A program made the translations under genes and the position numbers. Shown here one piece after another: positions 1 to 5,590 of a stretch of DNA of 8,898 bases; the stretch's first letter is position 1; each line of letters begins with the position of its first letter. The stretch is from Syntrophorhabdaceae bacterium (GTDB lineage: Bacteria; Desulfobacterota; Syntrophorhabdia; Syntrophorhabdales; Syntrophorhabdaceae). The notes beneath the pieces are model-generated. The model made no database searches and was not told the DNA's origin. It saw nothing but the letters and a program-made list of their open reading frames with translations. The stretch covers positions 1 to 8,898 of the forward strand of contig JAOAFK010000168.1 in the NCBI GenBank assembly GCA_026416315.1, in the 5' to 3' direction.

Positions 1-12
1 CTACCTCCTTTT
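1..12 (-). promoter_or_regulatory. Ribosome binding site of a gene that starts just beyond the left edge
   Basis: On the minus strand the last 12 bases read AAAAGGAGGTAG, a near-perfect Shine-Dalgarno sequence. No start codon lies at the usual distance inside the window, so the gene it serves should begin a few bases past position 1. It would be the next gene downstream of dctM, about 150 bases after it. In TRAP operons that place is often taken by dctP, the periplasmic solute-binding protein, which is otherwise missing here; that identity is a guess. An alternative is a start at the ATG at 23-21 (MKKTKGG...), but that ATG has no Shine-Dalgarno sequence in front of it. Confidence 0.6.
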
Positions 13-89
13 GTTTTTTTCATTTTATATTAAATATCATATTCATTTGTCAATCAATTTTTCCATATTATATTTGAAAACCCATTATT

Positions 90-123
90 TTATTATTTTA
101 ACTTTATTATTTTAACTGTTAAA
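90..123. repeat. 14-base tandem repeat followed by a 13-base palindrome downstream of dctM
   Basis: The 14-mer TTATTATTTTAACT occurs twice back to back at 90-103 and 104-117. The end of the second copy runs into TTTAACTGTTAAA (111-123), a perfect 6+1+6 inverted repeat. The stretch lies between the dctM stop and the presumed next gene. It could be an operator or simply low-complexity AT-rich sequence; a one-base centre makes a transcribed hairpin unlikely. No G+C-rich stem followed by a T run is visible, so I do not call a terminator here. Confidence 0.4.
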
Positions 124-164
124 GCCCGAAAAACTCCTTCTCAACCATTACGCCAGTTTATATT

Positions 165-1475
165 CTACTGGACTGCCATACCGAAAAATTTTGGTAAAAA
201 CAGGCACAGTTCAGGAAATGCAATAAATAGAATAGCGGCAATAATAAGGCATCCCAAAAATACCCAAATACCTGAAAACACTGTATTTAAAGGTATTTTT
301 GAAATACCTGATACAACATAACTGTTGACACCCACAGGCGGTGTGATAACACCCATCATAGTGATAAGAACTATAATAACACCGAACCATACAGGATTAA
401 ATCCAAGTTTTAGTATTACAGGATAGAAGATGGGAATTGTGAGAACGATGAGTGCCAGGGCATCTATTACGCAACCACCGATGAGATAAATAAAGATTAT
501 AATTGCCATAATGATGGTGGGATGTAGACCAAGGCCACCTACCCAGGATGCAACGGAAAAAGGGATACGGGATAGTGCTATAAAGTGACCGAAAATGGTG
601 GCACCCGCCACTATCACCATAATCATACATGAAGAAACAAGGGTATCAAGGATGGATTTATAAAATGCCTTCCATGTGATAGACCTTGTGATCAAAACAA
701 CAAGCAAGGTGGCAAATGCACCCACCGCACCACCTTCTGTGGGTGTAAAGATACCTTTCATGATCCCACCCATGAGAATGACAAATATGATGATGATTTC
801 AATGCCACCCTGTAAGGATTTAATCCTCTCCTTCCATGTAGATTTTTCTCCTTTTGGTCCCAGCATCGGGTCTTTTTTGCACCATATATATATTGCGAGA
901 ACATACAATATACATATTACAATACCGGGTAGAACACCACTCATAAAAAGTGTTCCTATGGATACCTGTGTGAATATTCCGTAAACGATAAAAATAACAC
1001 TCGGTGGAATCATAATACCTATGCCGCCGGAGGCAGAGATGACCCCACCTATGAGTTTATCGTTATAATTATATCTACGCATCTCAGGCACAGAAACGCT
1101 TGCAAATGTTGCCGCAGTTGCTGTTGTGGAGCCGCAAATTGCTCCGAAAAATGTGCATGCTATACTTGTGGCCATGGCAAGTCCACCAGGTATATGACCT
1201 ATAAATTTATAGGACATATCGTAGAGTTTTTTTCCTATACCAGAATTTGCAGCAATCTGGCCCATAAAGATAAATAGAGGCACAACCGTTAAGCTGTATG
1301 TTGTGAATACATCATAAACATCCTTTGCGAGAAGATTACATGCAGCAGAAAAAGATGCAAGGTATGCAAAACCAAAAAATCCAGTTATGGCCATGGCAAA
1401 ACCTATCTCAAGACCTACTCCAAGAAGAAAAAACATAAACAAAAATCCGATTACACCGACCAATTCTGAACTCAT
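165..1475 (-). CDS. dctM: TRAP transporter large permease subunit (DctM family)
   Basis: Large membrane subunit of a tripartite ATP-independent periplasmic transporter, which uses an ion gradient to import small acids or related solutes handed over by a periplasmic binding protein. The 436-residue length is typical of the family. Hydrophobic segments fill nearly the whole chain. Family landmarks visible are GAICGSTTATAATF (111-124), GIGIMIPPS (151-159), the loop GIFTPTEGGAVGA (241-253) and GVITPPVGVNSYV (375-387), related motifs in the two repeat halves. The ATG overlaps the dctQ stop as ATGA (1472-1475), and GGGGAGGAAAA lies just before it, so the start is secure and translation is probably coupled to dctQ. 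The substrate cannot be read from this subunit. Confidence 0.96.
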   Translation of the reverse strand: MSSELVGVIGFLFMFFLLGVGLEIGFAMAITGFFGFAYLASFSAACNLLAKDVYDVFTTYSLTVVPLFIFMGQIAANSGIGKKLYDMSYKFIGHIPGGLAMATSIACTFFGAICGSTTATAATFASVSVPEMRRYNYNDKLIGGVISASGGIGIMIPPSVIFIVYGIFTQVSIGTLFMSGVLPGIVICILYVLAIYIWCKKDPMLGPKGEKSTWKERIKSLQGGIEIIIIFVILMGGIMKGIFTPTEGGAVGAFATLLVVLITRSITWKAFYKSILDTLVSSCMIMVIVAGATIFGHFIALSRIPFSVASWVGGLGLHPTIIMAIIIFIYLIGGCVIDALALIVLTIPIFYPVILKLGFNPVWFGVIIVLITMMGVITPPVGVNSYVVSGISKIPLNTVFSGIWVFLGCLIIAAILFIAFPELCLFLPKFFGMAVQ

Positions 1476-1951
1476 TTTTCCTCCCCCTTTATAGCCATTA
1501 TTGTATCTACAATCAAGGTAATAACTTGAAAGAAGAGACAGACACCAATCCCATATGCTATAGGATAGAAGGGTAACTGGAGTGTTGGCGATACCTCACC
1601 AGAGTTCTTTAGATCCGTGGCCATAACAAACATCTCATACCCCATGAAAGCAAATAAAAAAAGCCCGAGGATCCTTGTAATCACAAGCCAGAATTTTTTT
1701 GTTTTAGGTTTAAATTTCATTGTGAAGAAATCAACAGTTATATGTCCCTTGAGAGATGTTGTATACGGTATGCTGAAACCTAATACAACAGCAGCGGAAA
1801 GGCCTACAAGTTCGTATGTTCCAACAATGGGTCTTTTAAAATACCTTAAAATTGTGTCTGCTACTGTAAGTAACATCATAAACACAACAGCAAAACCACC
1901 TATAATAAAGAAAAAACGGTTAAATTTTTTTATGAATTCAAAAAAGCTCAT
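1472..1951 (-). CDS. dctQ: TRAP transporter small permease subunit (DctQ family)
   Basis: Small membrane subunit of the TRAP transporter and obligate partner of DctM. The protein has 159 residues and four hydrophobic segments (about 13-33, 46-64, 87-110 and 128-153). DctQ hallmarks are the DTILRYF stretch after the first segment (32-38), PIVGTYELV (41-49), GHITVDFF (69-76) and SPTLQLPFYPIAYGIG (121-136). The ATG at 1951 is preceded by AAGGGGGTG at a good distance. The gene lies 12 bases after the receiver gene and overlaps dctM by 4 bases, so the three form one operon. No DctQ-DctM fusion and no DctP gene are seen in the window. Confidence 0.95.
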   Translation of the reverse strand: MSFFEFIKKFNRFFFIIGGFAVVFMMLLTVADTILRYFKRPIVGTYELVGLSAAVVLGFSIPYTTSLKGHITVDFFTMKFKPKTKKFWLVITRILGLFLFAFMGYEMFVMATDLKNSGEVSPTLQLPFYPIAYGIGVCLFFQVITLIVDTIMAIKGEEK

Positions 1952-1963
1952 GTAAACACCCCC

Positions 1964-2431
1964 TTAATAACCTATTTTATTCCGCCAGCTTGGGTCAAAA
2001 TTCTTGTCGAAAAAGTCTTCCAATTTTGACAGGAGTCTTTTCCAGCCCGTAGAAAAATCATATTGAAGCACATCTTCGAGAAAAGGTACAATTTCACCAA
2101 GTTTATCCTTTGGAAGATAGCCATGGGCCTTCATCTGATAAGACTTTTGCAGGGCATCGGCATTTAATGCCTGTGCGGTAAGCATAACAACCTTGAGCCC
2201 TTTTTTTACGCTAAATTCAAGAAGGTCAAATCCCCTAACGCCCATGATGTCGAGTATCACAATATCATAATTATTCTTATTTAATTTCTCCATGGCCTCT
2301 TCATAAGTGGTTGCCCTATCAAAATTGCAACTTGAACACGCGTCTTTTATCTCTTCTTCTAAAACGTCGAGCACATCTGGCTCATCATCCACAGCCAGGA
2401 TGCTCTTCCCGTCAAGCAAACTTTTATCCAT
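1964..2431 (-). CDS. Stand-alone response regulator (receiver domain plus short conserved-looking tail), first gene of the TRAP operon
   Basis: A 155-residue cytoplasmic protein with one CheY-like receiver domain (about 9-125). The acidic pocket is D15-D16, the phospho-acceptor is D61 in the VILDIMG strand, the switch residue is T85 and the conserved lysine is K108 in GYLPKDK. No DNA-binding or enzymatic domain follows, only about 30 residues rich in aromatic and acidic positions (GWKRLLSKLEDFFDKNFDPSW). I associate this tail with orphan receivers of Desulfobacterota, from memory. A CxxC pair (C32, C35) sits after the first helix. The ATG at 2431 has an AGGGGGTT ribosome site. With 12 bases to dctQ, it is cotranscribed with the transporter. 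Output is unknown; it may act by protein contact. No kinase adjoins it. Confidence 0.9.
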   Translation of the reverse strand: MDKSLLDGKSILAVDDEPDVLDVLEEEIKDACSSCNFDRATTYEEAMEKLNKNNYDIVILDIMGVRGFDLLEFSVKKGLKVVMLTAQALNADALQKSYQMKAHGYLPKDKLGEIVPFLEDVLQYDFSTGWKRLLSKLEDFFDKNFDPSWRNKIGY

Positions 2432-2457
2432 GATAACCCCCTGCTCATTTTTGAAAA

Positions 2458-2486
2458 TTTAAAACTTTTTTTGTCTGTTATGTCAA
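2458..2486 (-). promoter_or_regulatory. Candidate sigma-70-type promoter of the receiver-dctQM operon
   Basis: On the minus strand a consensus -35 box TTGACA (2486-2481) is followed by exactly 17 bases and then TTTAAA (2463-2458), which matches the -10 consensus at four of six positions. Transcription would start about 20 bases before the ATG at 2431, leaving room for the AGGGGGTT ribosome site. The spacing is ideal but the -10 is weak and the surroundings are AT-rich, so chance similarity remains possible. Confidence 0.5.
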
Positions 2487-2502
2487 GCAATTTAACTCCC
2501 AG
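2486..2502 (-). promoter_or_regulatory. Candidate sigma-54-type promoter (-24/-12) upstream of the receiver-dctQM operon
   Basis: The minus strand reads CTGGGAGTTAAATTGCT. GG (2500-2499) and GC (2488-2487) are separated by exactly 10 bases, the diagnostic sigma-54 spacing. The TTGCT -12 element is good, and the -24 element TGGGAG matches TGGCAC at four of six positions. The start would fall near 2475, some 43 bases before the ATG. C4-dicarboxylate transporter operons are a classic sigma-54 target, which makes the match plausible. It abuts the TTGACA of the sigma-70 candidate, so the two may be alternatives. No enhancer site was recognised. Confidence 0.4.
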
Positions 2503-2690
2503 ATAACGTAAATACTCAAAATTTAAAAATTTTTATAGTGTATAAACTTTGATAAAAAAGATAAAAATGTATGCAAAAATAGTGGTAACTTTTTTCTGCC
2601 TTTAAAATATGATTTAAAATTATTATGATTTTTTCCAGCAAATCAAAGGAGGGTCTTTAAAATTCTTTAAAACTTTGAAATAAGATAATC

Positions 2691-3509
2691 TTAAACTGGC
2701 TGTCTTGATATAATCTCCAGTATTCTCTCCATGTCTTCCTTTGAATAGAACTCTATGATGATTTTGCCTTTATTTTTCTTGAATGTAATATTGACCTTTG
2801 TGCCTAATATCTCCCTTAAAGTCTCCTCCACTTGGTTGAAGGGTGATATCTTTTCTTTTGTTTTTTTTACCTCTCTTTCCAGTTCTCTGACAGAGAGCCC
2901 TTCATTCAGCACTCTATTGACAAACTTTCTCTGTTCTTTTTCATTTGATATAGAAAGAAGAGACCTTGCATGACCCTGAGTTAATTTTCCATCTATAATT
3001 AATTCTTTAATCCACTCAGGAAGGGATAGTATCCTTAAAAAATTGGCAACAGTACTTCTGTCGATTCCTATTTTATCAGCGAGTTCCTGCTGACTATAGC
3101 CAAAATCTTTTATAAACCTTTCATATACTGTGGCAATTTCAATGGGGTTTAGGTCTTCTCTTTGGAGATTTTCTATAAGGGCGGCCTCTAAGGCCTCATT
3201 GTCATTATAATCCTTTACCGTTGCCTGAACCTCTTTTAATCCGGCCATAACACATGCTCTAAATCTACGCTCCCCTGCCACGATCTCATATTTATCAGCC
3301 TTTTTTCTAACGATTATAGGCTGGAGCAATCCCTTTTCTCTTATGGATGAAGCTAAATCTTCAAGGGTCTCCTCTTTTATATTGAACCTTGGCTGATTGG
3401 GGTTGGTAACGATTAAATCCACAGGGATTGCATGGATATTTCCCTTTTCCTCTGCATCCTTTAATATAGCCGACAGTCCCCTCCCAAGAGGGTCTCTCTT
3501 ATTCACCAT
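2691..3509 (-). CDS. parB: Chromosome-partitioning protein ParB (Spo0J/Noc family, parS-binding CTPase)
   Basis: ParB binds parS centromere sites, slides on DNA as a CTP-dependent clamp and stimulates ParA. With the start chosen here it has 272 residues, normal for chromosomal ParB. The N-terminal ParA-contact peptide is DPLGRGLSAIL (6-16). The CTP-binding part carries NPNQPRF (36-42), GERRFRA (79-85) and ENLQRE (113-118). The helix-turn-helix runs about 138-160, followed by GHARSLL (179-185) and a C-terminal dimerisation region (about 225-272). The frame stays open to an ATG at 3539, but that would add ten residues (MLQNYFQKGG) unlike the family. The ATG at 3509 has an AAAGGGGGG ribosome site and gives the usual N-terminus. 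It overlaps parA by 11 bases. Confidence 0.95.
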   Translation of the reverse strand: MVNKRDPLGRGLSAILKDAEEKGNIHAIPVDLIVTNPNQPRFNIKEETLEDLASSIREKGLLQPIIVRKKADKYEIVAGERRFRACVMAGLKEVQATVKDYNDNEALEAALIENLQREDLNPIEIATVYERFIKDFGYSQQELADKIGIDRSTVANFLRILSLPEWIKELIIDGKLTQGHARSLLSISNEKEQRKFVNRVLNEGLSVRELEREVKKTKEKISPFNQVEETLREILGTKVNITFKKNKGKIIIEFYSKEDMERILEIISRQPV

Positions 3510-4266
3510 TCCCCCCTTTTGAAAGTAATTCTGCAGCAAGCTCTAAGTAGCTCTCCGCACCTTTTGAACAAATATCGTACAGCAAGACAGGCTTTCCATG
3601 GCTTGGTGATTCACTTAGTCTCACATTTCTTGGTATCACTGTTTTGAAGACGCTACCGCTGAAATAATTATTCACCTCTTCCTGAACCCTGTATGAAAGA
3701 TTATTTCTTTTATCAAACATGGTAAGAAGTACTCCGAGGGTTTCAAGCTTCTGGTTAAGCCTCTTTTTTATAATAGTTATTGTGCGAAGCAACATGGCCA
3801 GGCCCTCAAGGGCATAATATTCACATTGAAGAGGGATGATTACATAATCAGAGGCAACAAGGGAGTTAATTGTTAAAAGACCAAGAGACGGTGGACAGTC
3901 TATAAAAATATAATCATAATCTTTTCTTACTTCTTCAATGGCCTTTCTAAATACATATTCCCTGTTATCCATTTCAAGAAGCTCCACCTCTGCACCTATT
4001 AAATCAGGATGAGCAGGCAATATGTCAAGAAAGGGTACCTCTGTCTTTCTTATAACTTCCTTTGCTGTTCTTTTACCTATGAGGACATGATATAGGTGTC
4101 CGTATAGACCATTATATGATATACCGAGACCTGTTGTGGCATTTGATTGTGGATCCATATCAACAAGTAGGGTCTTTTTTTCAGCAACTGCTACAGATGC
4201 AGAAAGGTTCACTGCTGTTGTGGTTTTTCCCACACCACCTTTCTGGTTTGCCAGTGATATCACCAT
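3499..4266 (-). CDS. parA: Chromosome-partitioning ATPase ParA (Soj/MinD family)
   Basis: A 255-residue Walker-type ATPase that binds the nucleoid and, stimulated by ParB, drives origin segregation. The deviant Walker A motif is KGGVGKTT (9-16) with signature lysine K9 and catalytic K14. The switch I region is VDMDPQSNATTGLG, and the Walker B-like stretch is FIDCPPSLGLLT. The short form without an N-terminal helix-turn-helix is the chromosomal Soj type, not the long plasmid ParA/SopA type. The start MVISLANQKGG is slightly shorter than usual. The preceding bases (ATCATCCC) hold no Shine-Dalgarno sequence, and no in-frame ATG, GTG or TTG lies close upstream. Translation may therefore be leaderless or coupled to the receiver gene 59 bases upstream. 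Confidence 0.96.
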   Translation of the reverse strand: MVISLANQKGGVGKTTTAVNLSASVAVAEKKTLLVDMDPQSNATTGLGISYNGLYGHLYHVLIGKRTAKEVIRKTEVPFLDILPAHPDLIGAEVELLEMDNREYVFRKAIEEVRKDYDYIFIDCPPSLGLLTINSLVASDYVIIPLQCEYYALEGLAMLLRTITIIKKRLNQKLETLGVLLTMFDKRNNLSYRVQEEVNNYFSGSVFKTVIPRNVRLSESPSHGKPVLLYDICSKGAESYLELAAELLSKGGNGE

Positions 4267-4276
4267 GGGATGATAT

Positions 4277-4305
4277 AAAATAACATAATTATTTGTATGT
4301 GTAAA
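4277..4305 (-). promoter_or_regulatory. Weak candidate promoter immediately upstream of parA
   Basis: The minus strand has TTTACA (4305-4300; five of six matches to the -35 consensus), 17 bases, then TATTTT (4282-4277; four of six matches to the -10 consensus). A start near 4270 would leave almost no untranslated leader before the parA ATG at 4266. That would fit the missing Shine-Dalgarno sequence. The region is AT-rich, so such matches are easy to find by chance. Confidence 0.25.
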
Positions 4306-4325
4306 ACTGGAAAATTTTTTAACTG

Positions 4326-4706
4326 CTAAATTCCACTGTTGGTGGAAAGAAGCAATTTAATTGCAGGGATGAGGTCAGTATGCATCAATCTTTTGGGTAT
4401 AAAAATACTTGCCCCTGCAAAAATCGCATCATTTCTGTATACTTCATCTTCATACATGGAAAGAATTGTAACCTTTGTCTGGGGATATAGATGTTTTATA
4501 AGCTTTGTTGCTTCAATGCCATTTATACCAGGGAGATTTATATCCATTATCACTATTTCTGGGAGTATCTTTTTAATAACTATTAATGCCTCTTCTCCTG
4601 TCTTTGTGCCTATTATCTCAAATTCTGGGAATACTGAACATAGCCAATCACTTAACAAATTTCTAACTGAATCATGATCCTCCACGATAAGTATGGCATT
4701 GTTCAT
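4326..4706 (-). CDS. Single-domain response regulator (NarL-type receiver without HTH)
   Basis: A stand-alone receiver of 126 residues from the ATG at 4706. Acidic residues E9-D10, phospho-acceptor D55 in IVIMDINLPG, switch residue S83 and conserved lysine K105 are all present, so it should accept phosphate. The sequence resembles the receiver of the NarL-type regulator just upstream (IVIMDI, GIEAT, ILSM and DAGA/FAGA in the same order), but the protein stops after the receiver and the following 59 bases hold no HTH remnant. It may be a paralogue acting as phosphate sink, competitor or protein-contact output for the same kinase. The start could be the GTG at 4712; ATG 4706 is preferred because AGGTGAT lies just before it. 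Confidence 0.85.
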   Translation of the reverse strand: MNNAILIVEDHDSVRNLLSDWLCSVFPEFEIIGTKTGEEALIVIKKILPEIVIMDINLPGINGIEATKLIKHLYPQTKVTILSMYEDEVYRNDAIFAGASIFIPKRLMHTDLIPAIKLLLSTNSGI

Positions 4707-4732
4707 TATCACCTATCCATAAATATAAGAGA

Positions 4733-4802
4733 AGGCGAGACGTTTTGATCCTACTTTTTTTAGAAGGGGGGTTAGGTGGGGGTAAGATATGGCGTCTCGC
4801 CT
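4733..4802. repeat. 70-base imperfect palindrome (REP/MITE-like element) between two response-regulator genes
   Basis: AGGCGAGACG (4733-4742) and CGTCTCGCCT (4793-4802) are a perfect 10-base inverted repeat. After a small internal bulge the arms pair again: ATCCTAC (4748-4754) with GTAAGAT (4782-4788), one mismatch. The central part holds a T run and a G-rich segment, GAAGGGGGGTTAGGTGGGGG on the plus strand. The right arm itself contains the small palindrome GGCGTCTCGCC (4791-4801). The element is clearly more G+C-rich than the flanking AT-rich DNA and codes for nothing visible. Possible roles are a dispersed palindromic repeat or a structured leader or attenuator for the receiver gene at 4706. 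It is not a classical terminator, because no T run follows the stem on the minus strand. Confidence 0.6.
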
Positions 4803-4822
4803 GTAGTGTTTATTCATGTATT

Positions 4823-4836
4823 TGTCAATCATTATA
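4823..4836 (-). promoter_or_regulatory. Possible promoter elements upstream of the stand-alone receiver gene
   Basis: The minus strand carries a perfect -10 box TATAAT (4836-4831) and, just downstream, a perfect -35 box TTGACA (4828-4823). Neither has a good partner: the hexamer 17 bases before TATAAT is ATATAA, and the one 17 bases after TTGACA is TACAGG (4805-4800). Either could drive the receiver-parAB genes, with the 4733-4802 palindrome in or near the leader. Both may be chance matches in AT-rich DNA. Confidence 0.25.
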
Positions 4837-4913
4837 TTTTAATATAACTATTTTTATATTTTTTGTAAGTAAGGAGATTTTGAATTTTTATGTAAGGAAT
4901 TTTTGATTAGGTA

Positions 4914-5585
4914 CTACTCCAAACCTGTAATCCCGTGTCTTATAGCAAACTTAACAAGCCCTGTTATATCTTTTACACCTATCTTCTGCATTATTCTGCT
5001 CCTATATGTCTCAACTGTTTTGGGTGAAATGTATATAATGCTTGCAATCTCAGCGCTCGATTTTCCTTCAACAACAAGCTTCAATATCTCCATTTCCCTT
5101 GGACTTAATTGATGCAAAAGATCTTTTTTATCTTTTTTGGTTTTTTGCTGTAAATATTCATCTATTATCTGTTCTGAAATTTTTTTACTTAGATATCTTT
5201 TTCCTATGGCGCAACTCAAGACAGCACTTATAATTTCTGCGCCTGCAGATTCTTTCAGGATATATCCTTTTGCCCCGGCATCCATGGCCCTGTGTATATA
5301 TTCAGGAGAAGAGTGCATAGAAAGGATTATCACATGAGTTTTGGGAGATAGCTCTATAATCTGTCTTGTAGCCTCAATCCCATCAAGTTCAGGCATGGCA
5401 ATATCCATTATAACAATATCAGGTTTTAATGCCTTGACCTTTCTTACAGTATCTCTACCATTATCTGCCTCACCTATAACCTTGATTTTTTCGTTTGACT
5501 CAAGGAGTAGCCTCAACCCATCTCTTAAAATGGCATGGTCATCGGCAATAAAGACTGTTATTTTTTCGTGTGATGAAGAAGTCAT
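4914..5585 (-). CDS. NarL/FixJ-family response regulator (receiver plus LuxR-type HTH)
   Basis: A 223-residue transcription factor of the two-component type. The N-terminal receiver (about 8-125) has acidic D15-D16, phospho-acceptor D61 in IVIMDIAMPE, switch residue S89 and lysine K111 in GYILKES. A charged linker (QQKTKKDKKD, about 145-154) leads to a LuxR-type helix-turn-helix (about 157-215) with the hallmark LSPREMEILKLVVEGKSSAE and the recognition helix in SPKTVETYRSRIMQKIGV. The ATG lies 5 bases after the kinase stop, with no strong ribosome site of its own, so translation is probably coupled. Phosphorylation by the neighbouring kinase is expected. Target genes cannot be read from the sequence; the adjacent dehydrogenase and aldolase genes are candidates. 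Confidence 0.94.
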   Translation of the reverse strand: MTSSSHEKITVFIADDHAILRDGLRLLLESNEKIKVIGEADNGRDTVRKVKALKPDIVIMDIAMPELDGIEATRQIIELSPKTHVIILSMHSSPEYIHRAMDAGAKGYILKESAGAEIISAVLSCAIGKRYLSKKISEQIIDEYLQQKTKKDKKDLLHQLSPREMEILKLVVEGKSSAEIASIIYISPKTVETYRSRIMQKIGVKDITGLVKFAIRHGITGLE

Positions 5586-5590
5586 ATTAA

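Noticed and set aside
676..984. Plus-strand open frames, for example 676-984, 5341-5700 and 7334-7702
   Set aside because: Each lies wholly opposite a well-supported minus-strand gene, has no family motif and no ribosome site, and is a shadow of the real coding frame.
2643..2693. Possible terminator after parB: inverted repeats TCAAAG/CTTTGA (2643-2648, 2673-2678) and the palindrome TAAGATAATCTTA at 2681-2693
   Set aside because: The stems are short and AT-only or widely spaced, with no G+C-rich stem and T run in the right order. The 13-base palindrome has a one-base centre and overlaps the parB stop.
3510..3539. Longer parB start at ATG 3539
   Set aside because: The added ten residues do not fit the ParB N-terminus, whereas ATG 3509 has a strong AAAGGGGGG ribosome site and yields the standard LGRGL beginning.
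4762..4781. G-quadruplex in the plus-strand G-rich run
   Set aside because: The runs are G6, G2 and G5 with very short spacers, which does not give four clean G tracts of three. It is reported only as part of the palindromic element.
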